A stretch of 64,000 nt of DNA from Pedobacter ginsengisoli (GTDB taxonomy: Bacteria; Bacteroidota; Bacteroidia; Sphingobacteriales; Sphingobacteriaceae): NCBI RefSeq assembly GCF_030244015.1, contig NZ_JASSYX010000001.1, positions 1,116,001 to 1,180,000 on the forward strand. The letters are read 5' to 3'. The notes under the pieces were generated by a model. The model was not told where the DNA came from. It made no database searches and saw only the letters and a list, made by a program, of their open reading frames with translations. Each line of letters begins with the position of its first letter. Within the stretch, counting starts at the first letter, position 1. The position numbers were made by a program, and so were the translations under genes. Shown here in pieces: positions 53,680 to 62,534 of this stretch.

Positions 53680-55938
53680 ATGGCTTCAGTAAAAAATATA
53701 AATACTTTATCGCTGCCCGTACTGGGTATGAGTTGTGCAGCCTGTGCGGTAAGTGTAGAATCTATGATCTCTGCGCAGGAAGGAGTAACGCAAGCCGAAG
53801 TAAACTATGCTACCCAAAAAGTAAAAGTAAGTTACGACCCTGCTGTGACCGGCCCTGCTAAATTCCAAAAAGCAGTACAGTCAATCGGATATGACCTGAT
53901 TACCGATACGGACACAGAAAAAGGCAATGAAAAACAGGCAGAAGCACAAGCCCATCATTATAAAGCGTTAAAAAAGAGAACTATCGCCGCTGCCATATTA
54001 ACTATACCTGTGGTGGTAACCGGTATGTTTTTGATGGATCTGCCCTATGCAAATTACATAATGCTTATACTTACTGCACCAGTGGTCTTCTATTTTGGCA
54101 AGAGTTTCTTTGTTAATGCCTGGAAACAGGCGGGATACGGCAAAGCCAATATGGACACGCTGGTCGCCCTGAGTACGGGTATCGCCTTTATTTTCAGTGT
54201 ATTTAATACCGTTTATCCGGAGTTTTGGCACAGCAGGGGACTGCATCCTCATGTCTATTTTGAAGCCGCTGCGGTAGTCATCGTGTTTATTATGCTGGGC
54301 AAATTACTTGAGGAAAATGCCAAATCAAATACTTCAGGTGCAATAAAGAAACTCATTGGTTTACAGCCTAAAATGGTATTGCTGATAACTGAAAAAGGAG
54401 AGCAGGAAATTCCTGTGGCCGATGTGCAGAAAGGAGACAAACTCCTGGTCAGGTCCGGAGAGAAAATCCCCGTAGACGGCACCCTTTACGAAGGGAGTTC
54501 TTATGTAGATGAGAGCATGCTCAGCGGGGAACCTGTAGCGGTACTGAAAGAGCAGGGCAGCAAAGTATTTGCAGGTACCATCAATCAAAAGGGCAGCTTC
54601 CGTTTTGTCGCCGATAAAGTGGGCAGTGAAACCATGCTGGCGCAAATCATCCAAATGGTGCAGGATGCCCAGGGTTCAAAAGCACCTGTACAAAAGCTGG
54701 TTGACAAGGTTGCTGGCATATTTGTTCCAGTGGTCATCTTCATTGCCGTATGCACGCTGGGCGTCTGGACGCTTGCCGGCGGTTCGCATGCTTTTACACA
54801 GGGGTTGCTGGCTATGGTCACTGTGCTGGTTATCGCCTGTCCCTGCGCCCTTGGTTTGGCTACGCCAACTGCCATCATGGTAGGCATAGGCAAGGGTGCT
54901 GAGTCAGGGATACTGATAAAAGACGCTGAGGCACTCGAGCTGGGCTACAAGGTAAATGCGATAGTGTTGGATAAAACAGGAACCATAACTGCAGGAAAAC
55001 CAGTTGTTACTGCCATTTACTGGAACAAAAACTTGAGCGATGGGAAAGGTTCACTGGAACAAATATTTGCGGCGTTGGAGCAAAGTTCTGAACACCCGCT
55101 TGCCGAAGCAATTTATAATGAATTGAAAGCGAAGGGAGTAACGCCGGTCGACATCAGCAACTTTGATAGTCTGACAGGAATGGGCGTAAGTGGTATCCAT
55201 AATGGTAAAAAGTATATAGCAGGAAGCCATAAGGCAGTTAAAAATCAGCTCAGAGCCAGTGGACTGCAGGGCGAAGCTAAAGGATTGTTGGAGCAGGCTA
55301 AAGTATTGCAGGAACAGGCACAAACAGTTATTTACTTTGCCGATGAAAGCGAGGTGCTGGCTGTGGTGGCTATCGCCGATCAGGTCAAAGATGGATCGGC
55401 AGCTGCGGTGACCGAACTCAAAAAACTGGGAATAACTGTTTACATGCTGACCGGGGATAATGAGCAGACAGCAGCGGCTGTGGCAAAACAGGCAGGCATA
55501 GACCATTATCAGGCGGAGGTGCTCCCTTCGGATAAAGCAGCATTCATCAAAAAGCTTCAGCAGGCAGGAAAGGTTGTTGCCATGGTTGGCGACGGCATCA
55601 ACGACAGTCAGGCGCTTGCTCAGGCTGATGTGTCGATAGCTATGGGCAAAGGATCGGACATTGCTATTGATGTGGCAAAAATCACCCTGATCTCCTCTGA
55701 CCTTCGGCAAGTGCCAAAGGCGCTGCAGTTGTCGAGGCTTACAGTGAAGACCATCAGGCAAAATTTGTTCTGGGCCTTTATTTATAATTTGATTGGTATC
55801 CCGATTGCGGCAGGAGTATTGTATCCGTTCAACGGGTTTTTGTTGAACCCGATGATTGCGGGAGCAGCGATGGCACTCAGCTCGGTATCTGTGGTAAGCA
55901 ACAGTCTCCGTCTGAAATTAGCAAAACTTAATTCATAA
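53680..55938 (+). CDS. copA: Copper-translocating P-type ATPase CopA
   Basis: A 752-residue P1B-type ATPase that exports Cu(I). One N-terminal HMA domain has GMSCAAC with Cys19 and Cys22. Membrane segments follow; the ion-binding motif is CPC in [13 protein letters not shown] near residues 387-389. The phosphorylated Asp is in [11 protein letters not shown] near residue 430, the hinge is [15 protein letters not shown]. The CPC motif and single CxxC HMA domain point to Cu(I)/Ag(I) rather than Zn. It heads a three-gene operon. Confidence 0.95.
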   Translation: MASVKNINTLSLPVLGMSCAACAVSVESMISAQEGVTQAEVNYATQKVKVSYDPAVTGPAKFQKAVQSIGYDLITDTDTEKGNEKQAEAQAHHYKALKKRTIAAAILTIPVVVTGMFLMDLPYANYIMLILTAPVVFYFGKSFFVNAWKQAGYGKANMDTLVALSTGIAFIFSVFNTVYPEFWHSRGLHPHVYFEAAAVVIVFIMLGKLLEENAKSNTSGAIKKLIGLQPKMVLLITEKGEQEIPVADVQKGDKLLVRSGEKIPVDGTLYEGSSYVDESMLSGEPVAVLKEQGSKVFAGTINQKGSFRFVADKVGSETMLAQIIQMVQDAQGSKAPVQKLVDKVAGIFVPVVIFIAVCTLGVWTLAGGSHAFTQGLLAMVTVLVIACPCALGLATPTAIMVGIGKGAESGILIKDAEALELGYKVNAIVLDKTGTITAGKPVVTAIYWNKNLSDGKGSLEQIFAALEQSSEHPLAEAIYNELKAKGVTPVDISNFDSLTGMGVSGIHNGKKYIAGSHKAVKNQLRASGLQGEAKGLLEQAKVLQEQAQTVIYFADESEVLAVVAIADQVKDGSAAAVTELKKLGITVYMLTGDNEQTAAAVAKQAGIDHYQAEVLPSDKAAFIKKLQQAGKVVAMVGDGINDSQALAQADVSIAMGKGSDIAIDVAKITLISSDLRQVPKALQLSRLTVKTIRQNLFWAFIYNLIGIPIAAGVLYPFNGFLLNPMIAGAAMALSSVSVVSNSLRLKLAKLNS

Positions 55939-55958
55939 ATCATTAAATTTAAACAGAT

Positions 55959-56165
55959 ATGCACACAATTCAATTCAAAACGAACATAAAATGCGGTGGC
56001 TGTATAGCTGCGGTGACACCATATTTAAACAAGATCAGCGACAAATGGAGTGTAGATATTGACAATCCTGACAAGATACTAAGTATAGAAACAGAAGAAG
56101 CGGTAAGCCCTAAAGAAGTAATAGAAGTGCTGGATACCGCAGGATATAAGGCAGAGAAAATATGA
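55959..56165 (+). CDS. Small HMA copper-binding protein (CopZ-like)
   Basis: A 68-residue single HMA domain. The metal site is Cys12-x-x-Cys15 in NIKCGGCIAA. It should shuttle Cu(I) to CopA or to the regulator in the cytoplasm. It starts 20 bases after copA and overlaps the AraC gene by four bases. Confidence 0.9.
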   Translation: MHTIQFKTNIKCGGCIAAVTPYLNKISDKWSVDIDNPDKILSIETEEAVSPKEVIEVLDTAGYKAEKI

Positions 56166-56725
56166 TCCTTTATGTAAAAAATATGGTTTGTGACCGTTGC
56201 ATCATGATTGTGGATCAGCAATTGAACCAGCTCGGTTTTTCTGTAAAAGACATTTCTCTGGGGAAGGTTGAAGTGGAACCGGAGCCCGGTTCGGCACAAC
56301 TGCAGGATATTGGTGCTGCGTTACAGGTACTTGGCTTTGAGCTGATTGATAAAGGAAGAGATCAGCTTATAGAGCAGGTCAAAAACGAAGTAATCAACCT
56401 GGTCCATTATTCAGATCTGAATGAGATCAAACAGAGCCTGATGCACGTCATTGCAGGCAGGCTGAACAAGGAATATACTTACCTGAGCAGGTTGTTTTCC
56501 GATGGGGAAGGAATCACAATAGAGCGCTATATCATCCAGCAGAAGATAGAAAAAGTGAAGGAGCTGTTGGAATATGGAGAGCTCAACCTCAATGAGATCT
56601 CTTATAAAATGGGTTACAGCAGCAGCGCCCACCTCTCGGCGCAGTTTAAAACCATAACTGGCATGTCGCCAAGCAAATACAAGTCTGCGACAGGTCAAAA
56701 CAGAAAGCCACTGGACAGGGTTTAA
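56162..56725 (+). CDS. AraC-type regulator with N-terminal HMA metal-binding domain
   Basis: A 187-residue fusion. Residues ~1-65 form an HMA-like fold with Cys10-x-x-Cys13 in NMVCDRCIMI. Residues ~85-180 are an AraC HTH domain (QKIEKVKELLEYGELNLNEISYKMGYSSSAHLSAQF and GMSPSKYK). It is translationally coupled to the HMA gene. The layout suggests a sensor whose DNA binding is set directly by Cu(I) delivered to its HMA part. Direct repeats upstream of copA are a likely target. No other copper regulator such as CueR or CsoR is present here. Confidence 0.85.
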   Translation: MILYVKNMVCDRCIMIVDQQLNQLGFSVKDISLGKVEVEPEPGSAQLQDIGAALQVLGFELIDKGRDQLIEQVKNEVINLVHYSDLNEIKQSLMHVIAGRLNKEYTYLSRLFSDGEGITIERYIIQQKIEKVKELLEYGELNLNEISYKMGYSSSAHLSAQFKTITGMSPSKYKSATGQNRKPLDRV

Positions 56726-56790
56726 TTACTTACGCTGCTGCGCTTCTTCTGTTTTCTCACTATGGTAGGGCTATATCGTAATATGAATGC

Positions 56791-56812
56791 GGATTCAACT
56801 CTTGTTGAATCC
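56791..56812. terminator. Hairpin after the copper operon
   Basis: GGATTCAAC (56791-56799) and GTTGAATCC (56804-56812) form a perfect nine-bp stem with a TCTT loop, 65 bases after the regulator stop. Only a short AT-rich run follows, so it is a moderate terminator candidate for the copper operon. Confidence 0.55.
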
Positions 56813-57363
56813 ATTTATATCTGGTATTTTACTTAAATATCATGTTCGATAATCAAAATATTCTGCAACATTCTGTTGGCTGATTTGATTATAATGTACT
56901 GTATTGTAGTTTCTTGAGATAAAAATATCCTTTGAGCTTCTTAAAGTCCTCAGGTTTTAATTAAAAATATCCTGTGGTTGTAAAATTTATTTGGTTATTT
57001 AAAATATATAATTAAATTTGTTATATATGAATACGTAATCATTATACAACAACGAACGGTGCGGGAAATTGATAGGGGATCGGTAATAATTGTATATGAT
57101 GCAATAAAAATGCAACTGCCTCCATTTCATATAATGGAATTGGGGCCAATAGTTGAGACAGTCATTGGTGCTGGAATAATAAATTAGGATGAATGGGGGC
57201 GTGCGGGAAAAGGCGCTGTTTTTTTGATGATTTTTGAATACGTATACATTTTAAGTGCGACTTATAAGAATAACAGATAGGATGAAAGGGAATATTGAGA
57301 CTTACGGAATTGATTGAACAAAAATAACCATTTATATAACCTAAACCTTTAAACCATTATTCT
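56813..57363 (+). promoter_or_regulatory. Upstream region of susC with two candidate promoters and a repeated motif
   Basis: No gene is visible in these ~550 AT-rich bases. Promoter one: TTTG 56990-56993 and TAAATTTG 57013-57020, spacing 19, an exact consensus. Promoter two: TTTG 57223-57226 and TACATTTT 57245-57252, spacing 18, one base off. The motif TGAATACGTA is at 57028-57037, near the expected start site of promoter one, and at 57235-57244, between the elements of promoter two; 16 of 20 bases match overall. This suggests a shared operator for the susCD operon. Confidence 0.6.
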
Positions 57364-60300
57364 ATGCATTTTTTTACAAAATTCAGGCTTCCTGACTTTG
57401 TCGTCAGAAAGTTGTTGAACGGAAACATTGACCGGGTTTCCCTGGCCTGCACGGGCTCCGTATTCCGGTTGCTTTTCATTTGCTGCATGGCTCCGGTATT
57501 TGTTATGGGGGCAACAAATCCTCATGAAAACGGAATTACTTACGCTCCGGTATTAAATAGCGCTTCTTTTGTTTTACACGGTACAGTTGTGGATGAGAAA
57601 GATCAAACTTTGCCTGGTGCGACTGTCGTGCTGAAAGGGAGTAAAAACGGCGCTACTACGGATATCAATGGTAAGTTCATACTGGAAATTCCAACAGAAC
57701 AAGATTCAATCATAGTAAGTTTTATTGGTTACAAAAGCCAGACGGTTTTTGTAGGAAGCAATAGAACGATGACGATTAAGCTGGAACCTGATGTGGAAAA
57801 TCAGAAACTGAACGAAGTCCAGATTGTAGGCTTTGGTACCCAAAAGAAAATTACAATGGTTGGTGCTGTTTCATCTGTCAACGTCAAGGAGGTTCAGAAA
57901 TATTCCACACCTTCTTTAACCAATGCGATTGCAGGAAGGCTTTCCGGTGTCATTACCCGTCAGACATCGGGTGAGCCGGGCTATGATGCTGCCAAGATTT
58001 TTATTCGTGGATTGGTTTCGCAAAGCGGCTCAAATGCGCCTTTAATTATCGTTGATGGAGCGGAACGTGAACTTAATAGTTACTGGACCAACATGAATAT
58101 ACAGGAAATAGAGTCCTTTTCTGTATTAAAAGATGCTACCTCCACCGCTGTTTATGGCAGCAGGGGCGCCAATGGTGTGATTTTGATCACCACAAAAAAA
58201 GGCGCTGTTGGCAGACCAAAAGTCACTTTCAGGACAGAAGCCGCTATGGTTACGCCATTTAGACTAGAAGATAATATTGACGGTTACGAATACGCTTCGC
58301 TGATCAATGAGAACAGGGTAAATATGAAAGCCATGGCCGGCATTGATCCAAATCTGCCATCGGTACAGCCGGTATACACTGCTGAGCAGCTTGAAAAGTT
58401 TAAGGATGGTTCGGATCCATATGCTTACCCAAATGTAGACTGGTATAATGAAGTGTTCAGAAAAAGAACAAAACAACTGACAAACAATCTGGGTGTGTCG
58501 GGTGGTTCGGAAGCTGTCAGGTATTATATCAATCTGGGCTATAGTTTACTGGAGGGCATATACAAGGAAGATCCGGATAGTAAATACGAAACCAACACGG
58601 CCATAAAACAGTATAACTTCAGATCAAATATAGATATGAATTTAACAAAGAATTTTACGGTTGCGCTGGGGCTTTCCGGAATTATAAAAGGCGCCAATTT
58701 CCCGGGCCCGGATAGGAATTCGATTTTTACCCAGTTAAAATTATATAGTCCAATTACCAGCGCGAAAACGCTTCCTGATGGCAGTGCCCCGGCAGGGCCT
58801 AATATCGACCAGAGAATTAATCCTTATTCACTGGTTACCAAAACCGGCTATACGAAGCAATACTATACTACGCTGATCAGTAACTTGAGTGCAAAGTGGG
58901 ATTTGGCATCTGTAACCCCGGGCCTGTCGGTAAGCGGATTGCTTACTTATGATGTAGTTGACATTACTCAAAATGTGCGCAGGGAATTCCCGGCCACCTT
59001 CAGGTATAATCCTTTTACAAAAGTATATACTCCTGTGCAATTGCCAAGCCCATTGGGCCTTAGTCTTCAAAACGAAAATTATAAGACTGCATACGGGCAG
59101 TTTTCGGTTGATTATAGTCATAGTTTTGGCAAGCATAATGTTTCCGGGACTATTTTGGGAAGCAGGAGGGAATATACAAATGTCAACACCAGCAGTTCCA
59201 TAAACAATCTCCCGCAGAGAAGACAGCATGCGGTGGGCCGTTTGACTTACAATTTTGATTCCAGGTATTCACTGGAAGCGAATGCCGGGTATACAGGTTC
59301 GGAAAATTTTCTTAAAGGAAGGAGATATGGATTGTTTCCTTCTATAGGAGCAGCCTGGATTGTGTCCAATGAGCGTTTCTGGAACAAAAATGTGGTGAGT
59401 ACACTAAAATTACGGGGTAACTATGGGGTAGTGGGAAATGACCAGATAGGCCAAAGGTTTTTGTTTCAATCCACATTTAATCTTGGTGCTACCGGCTATA
59501 GCTTTGGTTTTCCACAGGTAATTACCGAAAACGGAAGAAGTGAAAATTTTATAGGAAATCCCAACGTCACCTGGGAAACAGCTTATAAAACAGATCTGGG
59601 TATGGACCTGGAACTGCTAAACGGCAAGATTACACTTACAGCAGATTTATTTCACGAGCGCAGAAAAGGACAGCTTTTAAGACGCCAGGTGGTTCCTGCA
59701 TATGTAGGGTATCCAGCTTCCATCATTCCTTATGCTAATGTCGGCGAAACTGAAAATAAAGGAATTGACGGCAGTTTTCAGTTTAGAAATACGACTAAAG
59801 GCGGTCTGTACTATTCCGTTAACGGAACGTTTACGTTTGCAAAAAATAAAATAACAGAGAATGATCAGCCACCACCGCAGTATCCATGGCAAGATTTCAG
59901 GGGTCAGCCTATAGGTGCAAACCTGGGTTACGAGGCCATAGGCTTTTTTAAAGATCTGGCAGATATCAGTAACAGCCCGGTTCAGACCTTTGGTACGGTT
60001 GGTCCCGGAGATACCAAGTACAGAGATGTGAATGGCGATAATAAAATCGATGTTTCGGATCGGGTATTTATAGGTAAATATGGTTCAGAACCTCAAATTG
60101 TATTCGGGCTTGGCGGCACTGTAGCCTACAAGGGTTTTGATGCGACTGTATTTTTTATGGGAAATGGCAGAAGGGACTTCTTTTTCACTCAGGGCTTTAC
60201 AGCATTTCCATTTAGCAGCAACGAAGGGGAGTATAATGTAATGCAGATGGTCTATGATCAGAGATGGATTCCTGGAGCTGACAACACAAACGCAAAATTT

Positions 60301-60576
60301 CCTGCAGTCAGGGCCTTGAGTCAAAATAACAGCCAGGGTTCCACTGTTTTCTTTCGGAACGGTGAATATTTACGCTTGAGAAATGCAGAGTTAGGGTATA
60401 CTTTGCCAGCAAGTGTTGCCAGGAAAATTTCCATGGCCAGTGTCAGGGTGTTTGTTCAGGGCACCAATTTAGCTACCTGGGACAGAATTAAAGCCATTGA
60501 CCCTGAATCTGACTTTGGAACAGGAACTTATCCGGTCTCGAGAAATTTCAATTTTGGGCTGGAAGTTAATTTTTAA
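57364..60576 (+). CDS. SusC/RagA family TonB-linked outer-membrane protein
   Basis: A 1070-residue nutrient transporter. A signal-like hydrophobic stretch (residues ~30-50) is followed by a carboxypeptidase-like domain (LHGTVVDEKDQTLPGATVVLKGS), a TonB-box region and a plug with SVLKDATSTAVYGSRGANGVILITTKKG. The barrel ends NFGLEVNF with a terminal Phe, as usual. It imports an oligomer, often a glycan, with SusD as lid. The exact ligand cannot be read from sequence. The long upstream region holds the likely control sites. Confidence 0.95.
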   Translation: MHFFTKFRLPDFVVRKLLNGNIDRVSLACTGSVFRLLFICCMAPVFVMGATNPHENGITYAPVLNSASFVLHGTVVDEKDQTLPGATVVLKGSKNGATTDINGKFILEIPTEQDSIIVSFIGYKSQTVFVGSNRTMTIKLEPDVENQKLNEVQIVGFGTQKKITMVGAVSSVNVKEVQKYSTPSLTNAIAGRLSGVITRQTSGEPGYDAAKIFIRGLVSQSGSNAPLIIVDGAERELNSYWTNMNIQEIESFSVLKDATSTAVYGSRGANGVILITTKKGAVGRPKVTFRTEAAMVTPFRLEDNIDGYEYASLINENRVNMKAMAGIDPNLPSVQPVYTAEQLEKFKDGSDPYAYPNVDWYNEVFRKRTKQLTNNLGVSGGSEAVRYYINLGYSLLEGIYKEDPDSKYETNTAIKQYNFRSNIDMNLTKNFTVALGLSGIIKGANFPGPDRNSIFTQLKLYSPITSAKTLPDGSAPAGPNIDQRINPYSLVTKTGYTKQYYTTLISNLSAKWDLASVTPGLSVSGLLTYDVVDITQNVRREFPATFRYNPFTKVYTPVQLPSPLGLSLQNENYKTAYGQFSVDYSHSFGKHNVSGTILGSRREYTNVNTSSSINNLPQRRQHAVGRLTYNFDSRYSLEANAGYTGSENFLKGRRYGLFPSIGAAWIVSNERFWNKNVVSTLKLRGNYGVVGNDQIGQRFLFQSTFNLGATGYSFGFPQVITENGRSENFIGNPNVTWETAYKTDLGMDLELLNGKITLTADLFHERRKGQLLRRQVVPAYVGYPASIIPYANVGETENKGIDGSFQFRNTTKGGLYYSVNGTFTFAKNKITENDQPPPQYPWQDFRGQPIGANLGYEAIGFFKDLADISNSPVQTFGTVGPGDTKYRDVNGDNKIDVSDRVFIGKYGSEPQIVFGLGGTVAYKGFDATVFFMGNGRRDFFFTQGFTAFPFSSNEGEYNVMQMVYDQRWIPGADNTNAKFPAVRALSQNNSQGSTVFFRNGEYLRLRNAELGYTLPASVARKISMASVRVFVQGTNLATWDRIKAIDPESDFGTGTYPVSRNFNFGLEVNF

Positions 60577-60597
60577 TACACAACTAAATACAGTATC

Positions 60598-62409
60598 ATG
60601 AAATCAATTATAAGTTTATTTTTTCTGGTAATAATTCTTTTTACTGCCTCATGTAAAAAGGGTTTTCTTGATAAGATTCCTGACGGGGATTTAACACTCG
60701 ATCAGATATTCCAGGACCCTGCCCATACCAGAGGTTATTTAAATAATGTTTATTCTCATATGCCTAAAGAAGGCGCTATGGTAGATCCCCCGGCACCGAA
60801 CCCTTACAATGGTATATCAGATGATATGGAGATGAGCTATGAGGCCAGCCAGTCCAACAACTGGAATGCCGGCAACTGGAACAGCTCAAGCGAAGGGGGC
60901 GGTCTGTGGACAGACCTTTATACCGGGATCAGGAAAGCTAACGTATTTCTGGAAAATGTTAATAAACTTATCCCAGGCGAATTTGCGTCCCAGGAGCGGA
61001 TCAACCAATGGAAAGCTGAAGCTACTTTTCTCAGGGCCTTTTATCACTTTTTACTGATGAGGGTCTATGGCCCTGTCCCGATCATGGACAGAACAGTTGG
61101 CTTAGATGAGGACTATCTTAAATTCAGACGCCAGCCCATTGATAAATGTGTTGATTTTGTGGTGGCCGAATGCGATAAAGCCGCAGCCGGATTGCTGCCC
61201 AGGGTCGTAGATCCCGCAGATCAGGGAAGGCCATCGAAAGCTACAGCCTTAGCACTGAAGGCCAGGGCACTGTTGTATATGGCCAGTCCATTGTGGAATG
61301 GCAATGCAACCTATGCGAGTTTTACAAGTGATGGTGTACGGTTATTTCCCGATGCCGATGCGAACAGATGGCAGGCCGCCGCAACTGCAGCCAAGGCCTG
61401 TATTGACCAGGCACTGACAGCAGGATACAAACTTTATAACAACAATCCGGACCCTTCACTGAATTATCAGGAATTATTCTGGAAAAACTTTAATGAAGAA
61501 GTCCTTTTTGCCATTTTAGGCGGGGGTGTGGATGATGGTTATGCTGAGCCGCGCGGGTTTGTCGATGCCGATTTCGGTCTGATCAGTCCTACACAAAACC
61601 TCGTAGATGCCTACGAGACGAAAGAGGGGGTGCGTCCTATCCTGGGTTATAATGCTGACAATACACCCATCCTTAATCCGGAAGCCGCTACATATAATGA
61701 TAGCAATCAGGCTGCAACGGCAACCAGTGAGTACGTAGCCGGTACCCGCGGGATGTATGTTAACCGTGATCCCCGCTTTTATGCGAGCATTATCTTTACC
61801 GGACAGAAATACAAATGGACCCGCACGACCAACCCAAGGAGTACTCCTATACAATTTTGGAGAGGCGGGTATGACGGGAGGCTTGCCAACGGGCATTATG
61901 CCGAAACCGGGTATTTACTGAAAAAGATCGGCCACCCGGATTATAGCCGTACCCCCAGAGTTGTTCCTCAGAGGAGCTGGATATTCTTCCGTTTGGGGGA
62001 GCAATACCTGAATTATGCTGAAGCATTGAATGAAGCTCAGGGACCCGTGGGCGATGTTTACACCTATGTAAACCTCATCAGGACCAGGGCAGGAATGCCA
62101 AATTTACCGGTCGGGTTATCAAAAGATCAGATGCGGGAAAGAATCAGACATGAACGCAGAATTGAGCTGGCATTTGAGACACACCGTTTCTTTGATACCC
62201 GCCGGTGGAAAATTGCTGAGGTTACAGATAATGCCATCATCTATGGATTGGATGTACAGGCAACTGGATACAATATGTCAAGTGATGCCTTTTATAAAAG
62301 AACTCCAATTGAGAAGAGGGTTTTTGATCCCGGCAAACATTATTTATGGCCTATTCCCCAGGTTGAGATCAATAAGAATCCTAAACTGGTGCAAAATCCG
62401 AACTGGTAA
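60598..62409 (+). CDS. SusD/RagB family outer-membrane lipoprotein
   Basis: A 603-residue lipoprotein with the lipobox FTASC (Cys19). The SusD fold is seen as TPR-like helices, with the N-terminal GFLDKIPDGDLTLDQIFQDP and the conserved C-terminal RIRHERRIELAFETHRFFDTRRW block. SusD binds the substrate on the cell surface and lids SusC. It begins 22 bases after susC and ends with a clear terminator. Confidence 0.95.
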   Translation: MKSIISLFFLVIILFTASCKKGFLDKIPDGDLTLDQIFQDPAHTRGYLNNVYSHMPKEGAMVDPPAPNPYNGISDDMEMSYEASQSNNWNAGNWNSSSEGGGLWTDLYTGIRKANVFLENVNKLIPGEFASQERINQWKAEATFLRAFYHFLLMRVYGPVPIMDRTVGLDEDYLKFRRQPIDKCVDFVVAECDKAAAGLLPRVVDPADQGRPSKATALALKARALLYMASPLWNGNATYASFTSDGVRLFPDADANRWQAAATAAKACIDQALTAGYKLYNNNPDPSLNYQELFWKNFNEEVLFAILGGGVDDGYAEPRGFVDADFGLISPTQNLVDAYETKEGVRPILGYNADNTPILNPEAATYNDSNQAATATSEYVAGTRGMYVNRDPRFYASIIFTGQKYKWTRTTNPRSTPIQFWRGGYDGRLANGHYAETGYLLKKIGHPDYSRTPRVVPQRSWIFFRLGEQYLNYAEALNEAQGPVGDVYTYVNLIRTRAGMPNLPVGLSKDQMRERIRHERRIELAFETHRFFDTRRWKIAEVTDNAIIYGLDVQATGYNMSSDAFYKRTPIEKRVFDPGKHYLWPIPQVEINKNPKLVQNPNW

Positions 62410-62419
62410 TCAGATTCCT

Positions 62420-62453
62420 GCAGGGCAGGTATTTTCTTGTCTGCCCTTTTTTT
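62420..62453 (+). terminator. Intrinsic terminator after susD
   Basis: AGGGCAG (62422-62428) pairs with CTGCCCT (62441-62447) around a 12-base loop, followed by seven T. It separates the SusCD pair from the symporter gene 81 bases downstream, which is then transcribed by read-through or from its own start. Confidence 0.9.
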
Positions 62454-62534
62454 AAACACACATACTATGAGGATCCTTTTAAATACTTTTAAATAAAAGA
62501 ATGATAACAGGTTACACATTACACAAATGAAATT

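Noticed and set aside
55051..55761. A 236-codon minus-strand frame inside copA
   Set aside because: Antisense to the well-conserved P-type ATPase core; composition is that of a shadow frame.
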